Source: Cyprinodon diabolis
Lineage: Eukaryota > Chordata > Actinopteri > Cyprinodontiformes > Cyprinodontidae
Assembly: GCA_030533445.1 (NCBI GenBank)
Contig: CM060083.1
Coordinates: 28,260,666 to 28,324,665, forward strand
Direction of reading: 5' to 3'
Length of the DNA stretch: 64,000 bases
This document shows positions 1 through 11,490 of the stretch, piece after piece. A model generated the notes under the pieces. The model saw nothing but the letters and a program-made list of their open reading frames with translations. It ran no database searches and was not told the origin of the DNA. Each line of letters begins with the position of its first letter. The stretch's first letter is position 1. The position numbers were made by a program, and so were the translations under genes.

Positions 1-914
1 GAATACTTAGTCATCAAAGATTATTTTTCAGCATTTGTTCAATTATTTTTGTTTTATTTGCTAAGAGTTTACTGTGCTCTCCACTTTTTTGATTACATCA
101 TTTGTCTTCAAATCTCTTTATTAGGACAGAAACATGGTAACTACTCCCTGTGTGCAGCTAGACAGCAGTGGCAAGCTATCGAGACTTTGAAAAGCAAAGA
201 AACATAAATGCTCTTAGTGTTTTTGCATCTATAAATGATGTATTCTTTTATTAAAGGTACAAGCAGTTATAAATTCCAGCTGGTCATATCAGCGGCCTAG
301 CCTCAAATTTATTCAGTTAAGTCATCTTTGGGGTCTCCTTAGCAGTTGCCTCTTTAGCTTCTCTTTAACAAGATATATGGGTGCATAGCCATTCTCAAAG
401 GTTTATGAAAAATGTAAGAACTCATATGAGTTCTGGTGTAACTAGTTATATAGATTTTTTTTTTATCTAAAATTTAATAATGGCCACATTTTACAGCAGA
501 AAGGAATTTGTAGACTATACAAGAGAAAACATTTTATCTAAATATCCCATTTACCATCGAAAGCAAGCATGTCCCAATATGGGAATTAGTGCTTTTGTGC
601 AATACTGTTGAATTTTTGATTTTTTGTTGTTTCTGCTTTGGAAAAAAAAAAATATATATATATATTTCTTTCCTTTTCTAACATTTTTTTTATATCAAAT
701 TGAAAAGTTTTTAAAGCAGTTTCAGATCTTCAAAATATGCAGAGCTTGAATTGATTACAATTAGATCTCACCTCACACAAATGCCATTGGGTATATTCAA
801 ATTTTACAGATAGTTGACAAACCTTGAGAGTAATACACAAACTGCATCTTACCCAGCCCATCTGATCTGCCATCTTTAATTTACTAAATAAAAGAGGAAA
901 AGAAAGTCACTACA

Positions 915-960
915 TCTATAAGTATCTATACTTATAGATATACATATAGATATATGTATA
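915..960. repeat. Two adjacent AT-rich perfect palindromes
   Basis: TCTATAAGTAT (915-925) pairs with ATACTTATAGA (928-938) around a 2-base loop. TATACATATA (939-948) pairs with TATATGTATA (951-960) around another 2-base loop. The two potential cruciforms are directly adjacent. Confidence 0.85.
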
Positions 961-1648
961 GATATACTTTCAATTATGCATAAGAGGAACCAGATCTCTA
1001 TTATCAAACATATACGATGAGGTTTTTTTTTTTTTTCTTTAGTTTTTTATGACGTTTGAATAAGGACTATTTCTTGTCATAACACTTCTTGTTTCAGATC
1101 TTTTAATGTATTTCTCTTCAGCGATGAAATTGCTCCTGTGTGGAAATGGGAAAATCGTTGAGCTATGTAAACATTTGAAAATAGACAAAGAGAAGTGACT
1201 GGACATGAATAAGCCAGAGAGTCCTGAGAGGACTGTTTTTATCTTTGGTGTTGCAGTAAAAAGGAAACAGAGGTAGGCTGTTGGGGGAAAAATAGGACAC
1301 AAAACATGTGGCTGATGGGGAATAATGTGGAAAAAGTTGTGAAAAAACCATCCATGAAATTGCTTGTTGCATCGTTTAAAACCTTTTGATTGATGGTGGC
1401 AATTTTAAAGCTTGGCTCTATCCCAGTGTTGTTGACGTATTAGAAGCCAGTTCTTCAGGGCTGTCTTCTCCTTACATTGCTACCTAAAATTCTTTAACCC
1501 AGTTAAGTTACAGCTATTGGCTACATACATATGACTTCAACTATACTCTTTTAGGTTATTGTTTTTTTTTTGTTTTTTTTTTTTTTGTACTGGTAAGAAA
1601 TAGTATTATTTTTTTCCTTTCTACAGATAGAAACTATATGTGCATATG

Positions 1649-1680
1649 TACAGTTGTGCTTGAAAGTTTACATACCCTTC
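1649..1680 (+). repeat. Possible Tc1-like terminal relic
   Basis: TACAGTTGTGCTTGAAAGTT followed by TACATACCCTTC resembles the outer end of teleost Tc1-like elements (CAGTTG...AAGTTTACATAC). An inverted match AAGGGTATGTAAACTTT lies at about 4809-4825. The 3.2 kb between has no transposase, so this is either an old deleted element or two separate relics. Confidence 0.45.
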
Positions 1681-2826
1681 CATTAAAGAAAAAATATATA
1701 TTATATGTATATATTGAGAAATAAATGAAGTAAAAAAGCCAGAACAACGATTTTGTTGAGCAACACTTTGTGACAATCACTGAAATCAGGTATTTTCCTG
1801 TATTGTTCAGGAAATTTTCAGTCAGACTTCTACACGGGTTGTAAGGTATGTTGGTTCATTGTTCAGTAAAGTACTTTAAAGTACTTTAGGTTGACCATTT
1901 AGAATGAATTCGGCTTCAACTTGATTTTTTTCTCATTTATGTTTCTGTTCTTAAAAAATGAATCAATAGGAAATATCTTTCACCTATTTGACACAATTTA
2001 TCTCAATTTAGACTATGTTTGTAGCTACTTTTTGCCCATTTATTACCATCTAGTCAGTGCAGACAGAATTTGGCATTGGATTCCTTTTTTTTTGTCCCTT
2101 GCAATTGTTGATGAGCAAAAAAAAAAAAAAAACACTTCAAAATGTTTGATTAGAAAAGACAACAGAAAATTAAAAATTTCTTGAACAAGAACAATCACTT
2201 ATTTCAAATTATTTAAAAATGCTACAACAATACAAAATCCTGACAGATTGGAGCCACAATAGAGTTTGTCTTGGATGCAGTGCATACAACATTCGTCTCT
2301 GTATATAATATTCAGACTTATATTTTGATTTAATCCAAACCAGGTTTCTCTGTTGCTTCTTATACAAATATTTGAACTATGTTAAGGGTTATGGCCCAAA
2401 ATTCTTCATCAAAACTACACAATTTTGAAAAATAATATATCAATTGATCATCTATAGTCAAGCAGGATAAAAGTAATTTTATTATTTAAAACAAAATAAA
2501 TAATTTAATTTAAATATTTTATACATTTTAGGTAAAAAATTACTTCTGGTTATAATCCCAATGTAAAGCTTTTCTCTGGTATAGAAGCTCCCAAGTTTTT
2601 GAAACCAAAGTTGTGCTGCAAAAGTTGGCTGCAAGTTATTAATCAAAGTTTTCTTTTTTTGTTTATTTGATTATTTTTACCTCTTTTGTTGTTGGATGCA
2701 CCATGAGTCTCGTTCATAAAAATAGCTTCATGAAACTTGAATTTTGTTCATATAGATTTGATATAGAAATGGCTTTGTCTTCTTGTTCTTTTAAACTAGA
2801 TCTATAGATCAATACTGAAGATCTGT

Positions 2827-2848
2827 AAAAAAAAAAAAAAAAAAAAAA
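2827..2848 (+). repeat. Poly-A run
   Basis: An uninterrupted A run of about 22 bases without a recognisable retroposon body upstream. Confidence 0.85.
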
Positions 2849-3685
2849 GATTACCCATGTTTGTGTTGTATATTTGGATGGCATTAAAAGCTTGCCCCCT
2901 AAGTTTTTCCAGTCAACACATTTGTTAGATGAAACAGGCTCTGATTCCTGTATGGTCTTTGAAATGTGTCATCCATTTGCTTATAGCATTCTTTTCTAAA
3001 TCTTAAATCAGGAACATTGTGGTATTTTATTTGCCATAGTTTATCTTGTTTCTCAGTCTAAGTATAAAATGATACATTTTATTATAGAAGCTGATATTAG
3101 TTTTCCTCCTACAAGTGTGTTTGATAAGCAGAAATACCAAATACTAACTCCAACTACATGTACAATGTCTTGCTTTCACCATGGCAACAAGCATTATGAC
3201 CTGTGACCTTACCAGCTACACATTTTATATTATTTAAATGTGCAATACAGCCAGTGATGAATACTAAAATTAAGAAAGGATGATTACATAAACTTAACAT
3301 AATCCAGACATCCACCATATTTTCTATTCATCAACATGTTCACAAATATTTTTTGAGCGAGTACCACTTCTATTTCTGAGGCTGTTTTCTGCAACCTGAA
3401 AAACCCTCAGTTAATTTGTGCCTCAAATGTAAGGGGCAGAAGTTTGCAGCTTCTGCTGCCAAATGGGAGATAGCTTCAGTGTTACAGCTAATGGGGCTGT
3501 TAAAGATAGTTGGAAGACTTCCATCCTTCTAAATCCAACAAAGTTATACACTTATTTATAAGTGCCAGTATGGGAGAGGAGCTTTAAATGTAGATTCTCT
3601 TTTCCAATCTTTTTTTCCAAGGTTCATGGGTTTATGTTACTCCATAATCTATATTTAAGCTATGTTTTACATATTGAGTTGCTTG

Positions 3686-3706
3686 CATTTGCAAATGCAA
3701 ATGCAT
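3686..3706. promoter_or_regulatory. Overlapping octamer (POU) motifs
   Basis: ATTTGCAAATGCAAATGCAT contains ATGCAAAT, the canonical octamer, plus an inverted ATTTGCAA overlapping it. This is close to known palindromic Oct-factor dimer sites, but with an extra base between half-sites. Regulatory use is inference. Confidence 0.3.
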
Positions 3707-4807
3707 CTAAGCATGTTGCCTCCATTGTTGGTCATTTTTCAAAGATTGATTTAGAGCAAATATATCAGCATATTGCAACCCCTTACGGCATAACAGGAAA
3801 TCAATTATTTTTCCTAAGGTCAGAATGCTAAGCTGACTTTGAGTTTCTAAAATCCCTAATTACCTTATAAAAGATAGTGTAGCAATATTTGATTAGACAT
3901 GTCTTACAGTAACAGTGGTGAAGGGTGCTAAAAATGGATGAACAAAGGCAAAATGATTGTGCCAAGCTTTCCTTTAAAGACATTTTTTTGCATATCTAAA
4001 TATTTACAGACAAAAATGCTTAAAAAATGTCACAAATAAATGTTTAATATAGAATTCTATGTATACCATATGCATTTATATTTCATTTTTATTACTTAAT
4101 CCTTTGTTCGAAACTGTACTGGCAAAAAAATTTACAATTTTCAACCCTTTCTCCTGCCGTTCTGATATCCAGGTCACATATACAATATGCCATGGCTCTA
4201 GCACTACATTTTCCATTCAGTGTTAAAACAGTAATTGACTTACCAGTCTAACATTTTGAAAAATCTAGAAAAATGTGGATTAAAGGCAGATTTTTAATAT
4301 GAGTGAAAATAGCATTTGCCCATTGGTATTTGGCCTGCAGTTCCATTCTGATAAAAGCAAGTTTTTTTAGAAAGTGATTTTATACAGGTTTGGATTTCAT
4401 TGTTGACAAGCCTAAATTATATTTTATCTTTTGCCACTATGTGGAGTGTAGTTTATTAGTACCATGGCAAAATGTATAAGGACAGCATTTCAATAAAAAT
4501 ACTCAAAGCATTGATTTTCTTAATGTCATTACTTTTGACTGAAGAGAAAACGTCACAGTTCTGTAACATGAGATTGATTTATCTGTTGATGTGCTCCTGG
4601 ATAATAATTATCGGGACTTCTTATTGTGTATTTTTAGTGATGTAGCATAACATGTTCCACATTTAATGTGAAATGTGGATTAAACCTAATGAACAAAGTG
4701 ACAGATTAAAGTTGAATTCAAGTTATTACAATCCAATACAATTCCCTTTGCGTTTGGGCCATTTGTTAGTAAATTCAAGTGTTTCAATTCACTTCCAGTC
4801 AATAAAA

Positions 4808-4826
4808 AAGGGTATGTAAACTTTAT
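4808..4826 (-). repeat. Inverted partner of the Tc1-like terminal relic
   Basis: AAGGGTATGTAAACTTT is the reverse complement of the inner part of the 1649-1680 terminus. The outer bases (CAGTTG end) are not recognisable here. Confidence 0.4.
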
Positions 4827-7089
4827 TGAACCCAGTAGTAATTTATTGGTTATTTATGTATTTTTTTATGAGTTGCTGTAGAGCTTCATAGCTGTAGGCA
4901 GGATGGGTCTTCTGTACCAATATGTCTTGCACCTGAACTATTGAAAACTTTGACTGCAGACACTCTGTTATAATTATTGTTATTATTTTTATTGCTGCTG
5001 TTTTATTACTACTATTATATTGCTTATAACAAGATAATAGATCCATATTTACATGCTACTGTTACAGTTTTAATTTCTCAAAGGTCAGCTATCATTCACA
5101 TCCTCCTGGAAGAAGATTATTACAGTATTCGTTTTAAAAACAGGTCATCTGTAAAACTTGTACTAATTTCTGCTCATGCCATTTCCATTGGATAAAAGGG
5201 AACAGCTACTAAATCCTGATCAGATATTAGTTTTACTGGAACATTGTTTTATTTGCATGTCATTGATTTGAACTTCTACACGTGTATAGTTGAGATTTAC
5301 TTTCTTATTCTGTTTTTATTTTTTTTCACTTTTTCTTTCCACATATCACAGAAACACAAAAGGATTTCACAAAAAAAATAGTAAGGGTTGAAGCACAAAC
5401 AAAACAGTGATTTAAACTAAATAAATATTATTTTTGCCTATTCAATTATAATTAAATTTGGAAAATAAAATAGAAAAAAAAATGTCTTATTAATTCAGTT
5501 ATAATTCAGTCATAATGTATTACCCATAGTCCTTTGCATATTCAGGTCAAACATTGTGAAGTACAGCTCCTTAATCACGTTGCCATTTAAGTTGTTTAAA
5601 TTAGCATTTAGAAGACGCTGTTAACACTTATTTCTTCTGAGGAGCCACTGATGGTGCTGCTCTCTCGATTCCACCCACTGATTCATTCAAAATGTTTGTT
5701 TCATTTACGTGAGTTAAAGACATTTTGTGTGTGAATATTTAGATAGAACAATTAGAAAATGGTTTTATTAATTCATGTCTACTATGACATGGTAATTAGT
5801 CATGTACCAGTATCAACCTGGAGGGTGACTCACCCAAAACAGCTGAGTTAATAACAAAGATCGAAAATAAATGGCTTAACTGGGATTTCTATTGGAATTT
5901 GAAGGAATGACAAGAAATACCAGCCAGAAAATGTTATATCATAAAAGCTGAAATCTTAAATGCCTTTGAAAACATATCTTAATGGCAATGTATTTATATT
6001 GTCACATTGCTAAATGTCAAGTTAAAAACAAAATATATTTCTTATGTTTCTAAATCTTAAAGAGTATTGCAGCATTTATTTTGGAATATGAAGTCAATAC
6101 ATTCCTAAACAAATAGCTTATGGAATGACCCATAAAATATTGTATACCTAAAATTACAATTAATACACATATTTTTAATTAATTTGATAAATTTTTATCT
6201 CGGTATATCTTGAAATAGGCAGTTAAATTTTAAGTCTCCCACAATATGATTTTATGAAAAGCTCATTTTTAAAAATAATCAATCAGTGAGGTTTTCTTTG
6301 TAGATTATTGTGCAGCATCAATCCTAAAAAAGGTGTTTGCTGTTCCACCGAGTGCTCATCAAGCAGGTATACAGTAATATACACATAGGACTGAAGACAT
6401 ATTTCTTTTTTATTTAAAAGATCAACAATTTTGTTAAATAGTTTGAGGTGTCAAAAATATATTTTTAAAAGATAATTACAATTTTAGCAACACATTGTAG
6501 ATACAATATAAACGCTGTCTGGATTTCAACAAACTTTGGTGTTGGACAATGGGAGATTTTAATAATGATGTTGAATGATGATCAATGTAAATTTCAAATT
6601 TACATGAATTTTTAAATCAATGATATACAGAAAATGCTTTATTTTATTTAAGCTGAAAACCCTTGTAGAGCTGTGAAATAATAGATACCAGAGGTAACGA
6701 AATTACAGTACAAGAACCCCTCCCACCTATTTAGTATAAAATCTTAAAAAATCATTAACTATAATAAAGAGACAGTACACACAATAAGTAATGAGATTAA
6801 GAAACACTGGAGCAAGTGAGAAAATAAACTCTAAGAAGACAAAACTAAATATATTTTTTTCTAATAACTATAATAACAATTTTCAGTGTCTGTTAAAGTC
6901 ATGATGAGAAAAAATAAGTTATTGACAGGATGTTCCTTCCCTTCTAAGCATAAGTTGCCAGCTTTGGTCAATCTACTATGCATTTATTTTTTACTTAAAT
7001 GACTCTGCTATCTCCAATCTCACAGTGCACTTGATAGTATCTGATTCTATTTGGCTATAAAGGCATGCAGTATGAATCTTACAGATAAT

Positions 7090-7330
7090 TTGAGTGGGAC
7101 TGTGACTATGCTCAAGGGGATGCAGGAAGTCCTCCTGGAGAGGACGGAGATGAAGGTCAACTCACCCCGACTGCCAGCCAGCTGTCACAAGTGGACGGAC
7201 AGGAGAATCACCTGAAACCTGAATTGATTTATTTGAGGGAGAGAGAACGAAATCTCAGACGTCTGTTGACCTCATTTGATGGAATATGTCACAGGCTGGA
7301 TGGAACTGGGAAAGGAGTTTAGACAGGAAG
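7090..7330 (+). other. Coding-like block of unknown origin
   Basis: One frame is open from about 7098 to a stop near 7320 and reads protein-like: EWDCDYAQGDAGSPPGEDGD, then GQLTPTASQLSQVDGQENHL and PELIYLRERERNLRRLLTSF. Acidic residues are followed by a charged helix. The block is more GC-rich than its surroundings. An in-frame TAA lies just upstream (7085-7087), so it is not a simple exon with the TTACAG acceptor at 7083. It sits about 200 bp before a Penelope-like copy. I cannot name a family; a retroposed or transposon-derived fragment is most likely. Confidence 0.3.
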
Positions 7331-7540
7331 CAAATGCAATTGCTGGTAAAGATGATCAGGGCCTTTTGAAAAGGGCCATTGGTCAGTTCTCTTTACTGAC
7401 ACTTCTGTCACATCCAGCTAAATGTGGAAATAATATCACTACTTTCTTAAACGACAAACATTCATATAGCTGTAAAGTTTCTTAATATTCTATCTTCAAA
7501 ACCTGCAACTTCTAACACCCAATTTAAGAGGAATGGTGGT

Positions 7541-8230
7541 GAAGATTCTCAGTATCCAGGTCAAACTCATTCCAAAAAGATAAAAAATCAAACCACTGGA
7601 CTTTGTTTTCCAAGTTTGAAGACGTTTTTCTTCTCATCCAGGAAGCTTTTTCAATTCACAATTTTAAAAATTGTGTTCAGTTCCAAGCTTTAAAGTGTAG
7701 CCCAACAAATCCTCTTATGAGGACCAGAATGTTCACAGTTTAGACAAAGAAGAGAGGTGGTTTGGAAGGGGTGTGAAGGAAGCCATTTATGTTAAGAGAG
7801 AAAAACCAACCTTGAACAGAGGGGTTGGACTCTGGTTTCAGCTCTCAAAAACCTACAATGCAGCAATAGAGTTAATTCCTTCCCGCTACCGTAATCCTCA
7901 TCGCCAGGCAGGGGACCAAGATGTCTTGCCTGGTCAGCCAGGCCAACAATGCCTCTAACGACTCCCCCCTTTTAGAGGCATAGACCAGTATCGGGTATTG
8001 CAGGCAAACGAAGACCACAATGGCTCCCCATTACTAAGGAGCGTTTCTGTTCTTCTGGTTCAATTTGCATGTTTCTAAGGCAAAACAAGGCTTTGTTGGG
8101 CTATTTCATAAAGCTTGGAACTCAACGCTAATTCTGACATTTTGAGTTAAAAAATCTTCCTTGATGGGAAGTGAAACGCCTTCAAATTTGGAAACCAAAG
8201 GCCCACGATTTGTTTTTTAACTTCTTTGGA
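7541..8230 (+). mobile_element. Penelope-like retroelement remnant, with target duplication
   Basis: The fragment contains the end of a Penelope-type GIY-YIG endonuclease frame between two inverted terminal segments (about 7590-7720 and 8080-8210, sharing the motif CCAAGTTTGAAGACGTTT in diverged form). It is flanked by direct repeats AATTTAAGAGGAA, extending to 17 of 20 matching bases, at 7521-7540 and 8231-8250. Most of the reverse transcriptase is absent, so this is a 5'-deleted copy. LTR-like repeats in inverted orientation are known for Penelope-like elements. Confidence 0.78.
7740..7958 (+). pseudogene. Penelope-like GIY-YIG endonuclease, C-terminal remnant
   Basis: The frame reads LDKEERWFGRGVKEAIYVK, then REKPTLNRG, and ends with a SKTYNAAIELIPSRY stretch. 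This resembles the conserved tail of teleost Penelope-like polyproteins after the GIY-YIG motif (RWFERGVKEAIYVK... TLNRG, from memory). The GIY and YIG strands and the whole reverse transcriptase are missing, so it cannot be functional. Confidence 0.78.
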
Positions 8231-8559
8231 AATTTAAGAGGAAAGGGGGTTGCAGGATTATACATGAGTATTAAATAAGTGCGGTGCTCTGTTTATTTTA
8301 GGCTCTACCTTATAACTCACCAGATATCAAAAAAATTTTATTATTTGAATGGGACATATTTTTAAGTGTAAATTTGTCCAAGTAATCTGTTTTATAATAA
8401 TGAAATATCATTATATATTAATTCCAGTCACTGTAGTTCCCTCAGTAGATTTTTTAAAATATTTTTGTATATTTTTAATGAAATGTTGTAAGACATTTTG
8501 TAAGAGAACATCATGCCCTAGCAAACCCTAAAACAAAGATTACAGAAAGATTTTATATA

Positions 8560-9807
8560 CACTATATTGCCAAAAGTATTTGCTCACCTGCCTTGACTCA
8601 CATATGAGCTTAAGTGACATCCCGTTCCTAATCCATAGGGTTCAATATGACGTCGGTCCACCCTTTGCAGCTAGAACAGCTTCAACTCTTCTGGGAAGGC
8701 TGTCCACAAGGTTTAGGAGTGTGTTTATGGGAATTTTTGACCATTCTTCCAGAAGCGCATTTGTGAGGTCGCACACTGATGTTGGACGAGAAGGCCTGGC
8801 TCTCAGTCTCCGCTCTAATTCATCCCAAAGGTGTTCTATCGGGTTGAGGTCAGGACTCTGTGCAGGCCAGTCAAGTTCATCCACACCAGACTCTGTCATC
8901 CATGTCTTTATGGACCTTGCTTTGTGCACTGGTGCACAGTCATGTTGGAAGAGGAAGGGGCCAGCTCCAAACTGTTCCCACAAAGTTGGGAGCATGGAAT
9001 TGTCCAAAATGTCTTGGTATGCTGAAGCATTCAGAGTTCCTTTCACTGGAACTAAGGGGCCAAGCCCAGCTCCTGAAAAACAACCCCACACCATAATCCC
9101 CCCTCCACCAAACTTTACACTTGGCACAATGCAGTCAGACAAGTACCGTTCTCCTGGCAACCGCCAAACCCAGACCCGTCCATCAGATTGCCAGATGGAG
9201 AAGCGCGATTCGTCACTCCAGAGAACGCGTCTCCACTGCTCTAGAGTCCAGTGGCGGCGTGCTTTACACCACCGCATCCGACGCTTTGCATTGCACTTGG
9301 TTATGTATGGCTTGGATGCAGCTGCTCGACCATGGAAACCCATTCCATGAAGCTCTCTGCGCACTGTTCTTGAGCTAATCTGAAGGCCACATGAAGTTTG
9401 GAGGTCTGTAGTGATTGACTCTGCAGAAAGTTGGCGACCTCTTCGCACTATGCGCTTCAGCATCCGCTGACCCCGCTCCGTCAGTTTACGTGGCCTACCA
9501 CTTCGTGGCTGAGTTGCTGTCGTTCCCAAACACTTCCATTTTCTTATAATACAGCTGACAGTTGACTGTGGAATATTTAGGAGCGAGGAAATTTCACGAC
9601 TGGATTTGTTGCACAGGTGGCATCCTATCACAGTTCCACGCTGGAATTCACTGAGCTCCTGAGAGCGACCCATTCTTTCACAAATGTTTGTAAAAACAGT
9701 CTGCATGCCTAGGTGCTTGAATTTATACACCTGTGGCCATGGAAGTGATTGGAACACCTGATTCCAATAATTTGGATGGGTGAGCAAATACTTTTGGCAA
9801 TATAGTG
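8560..9807 (-). mobile_element. Complete Tc1/mariner element with 31-bp TIRs and TA duplication
   Basis: The element is bounded by near-identical inverted ends beginning CACTATATTGCCAAAAGTAT, matching for about 31 bases counted with the TA target duplications at 8558-8559 and 9808-9809. It is about 1.25 kb and carries a single full-length transposase frame on the minus strand. The inverted ends stay matched through GCTCACC and then diverge. Intact ends, intact frame and a clean TA duplication suggest a fairly young insertion into the neurexin intron, antisense to the host gene. Confidence 0.93.
8642..9673 (-). CDS. Tc1-like transposase (DD34E), apparently intact
   Basis: A 343-residue cut-and-paste transposase. 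I chose the ATG at 9673 ([13 protein letters not shown]) because it gives the usual Tc1 start and length; the frame is open further upstream but there it translates the terminal repeat. An N-terminal paired-like double helix-turn-helix region (about 1-110) contains the linker GRPRK near residue 59. The DDE catalytic domain follows: D154 in WSDESRF, D245 in HDCAPVH and E280 in [13 protein letters not shown], with 34 residues between the last two, plus the glycine-rich GGGGIMVWG box near 189. There is no stop or frameshift across the whole length. It would bind the terminal repeats and move the element in the nucleus. Activity is not proven by sequence. Confidence 0.92.
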   Translation of the reverse strand: MGRSQELSEFQRGTVIGCHLCNKSSREISSLLNIPQSTVSCIIRKWKCLGTTATQPRSGRPRKLTERGQRMLKRIVRRGRQLSAESITTDLQTSCGLQISSRTVRRELHGMGFHGRAAASKPYITKCNAKRRMRWCKARRHWTLEQWRRVLWSDESRFSIWQSDGRVWVWRLPGERYLSDCIVPSVKFGGGGIMVWGCFSGAGLGPLVPVKGTLNASAYQDILDNSMLPTLWEQFGAGPFLFQHDCAPVHKARSIKTWMTESGVDELDWPAQSPDLNPIEHLWDELERRLRARPSRPTSVCDLTNALLEEWSKIPINTLLNLVDSLPRRVEAVLAAKGGPTSY

Positions 9808-11129
9808 TATTTTGCAACAATTGGAATCAAACAGACATGCTGATGACAGACAGACAACAGGAGGATGCAGCCAAACATTGAGAGTATTATTAATTTTCAC
9901 TGAAGAAATGTTAGTACTCAAACTAATTTAGTACAGTTTTTAACAAAGCAATACAAGCAATGAGAAGATGCTGGTTACCTTGCTATCCTGCTTATGATCA
10001 TGCAAGTCATACTTATGGGTGTTGCTAAAGGACATGCATTACATCTACAATTTGGCCTTTGAACACTTTTTATTTGAACCAGACCTTGAAAATGTTTTTT
10101 AAAATATAGGAAGGCTACCGTAGGCTTATCAAATTAGACTTGTTTTTTTTTGTTTTGTTTTGTTTTTATCTGTACATTTGCTATTTTCTCTCAAACAAAT
10201 TATTGTATATTATTTGTTCTATTTTATTCCCTGTTTTCTTTATTTATTTTCCTTTAAAATTTAATTTCCTAGGTTTGGTTAAAAAGATTATGCCAAAGGC
10301 TGTAAGAAGATGTCGCCAAGAGAACATGGTTCTGTTCTAGCTGCATTAAGACATTTACTTTCTACTGAGCGTGTAACATTGTCCCAATATGTGCAAATAT
10401 CTTCTAGAGAAAAACACATTTCATATTGAGGGGAAGATGGAGATACTCCCTTACCTGCCAGCAGACCTGCCCTCCCAGACATTCACACTGGAGAGCAATG
10501 TGTTTCTTTCCCATGGTGTCAGACTGAATTAAAACTGGATGTGACAGGAGCAGTGTTTGTCACTGGAAATTGATCATGAACAAGCAAAATATTAGGTCAG
10601 ACTTAGCTGTGGTTTTCTTTTTTTGTCCAAAAAGGAGAAGGTGTTCAATACAGCCTGTAAAACATTTTCAAAATCCTTCTTTTTAACCTTTTTACCACGA
10701 AAATAAGCCCGCCCCTATCAACCTTTTGCAAACATCAGTGCATCCTGCTGACAGCATGGCTCCATTTTTCGCTTGGTTTGTTTCAGCCTCAGGCAGGTTG
10801 TAAAACAGCATACCATATAATTTTAACAAAAACATCAGTATGAGAGCCTGATTTATTTAATTGGTGGTGTTTTCTACATAAATATCCTGTTCAGTAAGTT
10901 TTATCAGTCTTTTTAATAAACTATTTAAGATTTCAAACATATCTCTTTAAACATGGTTTATAGACATTATTGGAAGAAAAATAGTGATGCTATACCTCAC
11001 ACCTAATGACTACAGAAAATGACACAAACAAAAAACAAAATAAACCTGGTCTGCTTAGGATTTTGAGCAGTTTTATAGCTGGTATAACAAGTATATGTGT
11101 TTGTATAATGAGTGCAGATTGGGAGCTTT

Positions 11130-11490
11130 AACGACAAACTGACACTCTAAGTGCTGCTGCTGCTACTCCACCCTCCAGCTGCAAGGATGAGAAGCATAAA
11201 AAAAGAGTAGATTAGAGGAGAATAGTGGATCAACTTCATCAGTTAATTAAACTCTATTGCAGCCTGATGAGCAATTAATCAAAGCAGTGTGCCCAGTGTC
11301 AGGCAGGGATGAGCTCTTTGGGTGCGGTATGAATGCACTATGCAGTGTATTCCTGTGGGGGTGGCCCTGTGGGGACCAGCACTTACCAAATGAACAGCCC
11401 TAAAATTGTACAGGGTGTAATGGGTTGGGCTTATATAAGGCTCTATCAATCACTCCCTGACATAAGCCTACACCTCATTAAAGCCTCAGG
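11130..11490. promoter_or_regulatory. Candidate conserved non-coding element
   Basis: A stretch of mixed, non-repetitive sequence with homeodomain-type cores (TTAATTAAAC, GCAATTAATCAAAG) and a TATATAAGG box at about 11433, in contrast to the low-complexity flanks. Called from texture and motifs only. Confidence 0.25.

Noticed and set aside
8580..9350. 256-codon plus-strand frame
   Set aside because: It is the antisense shadow of the Tc1-like transposase and has no domain of its own.
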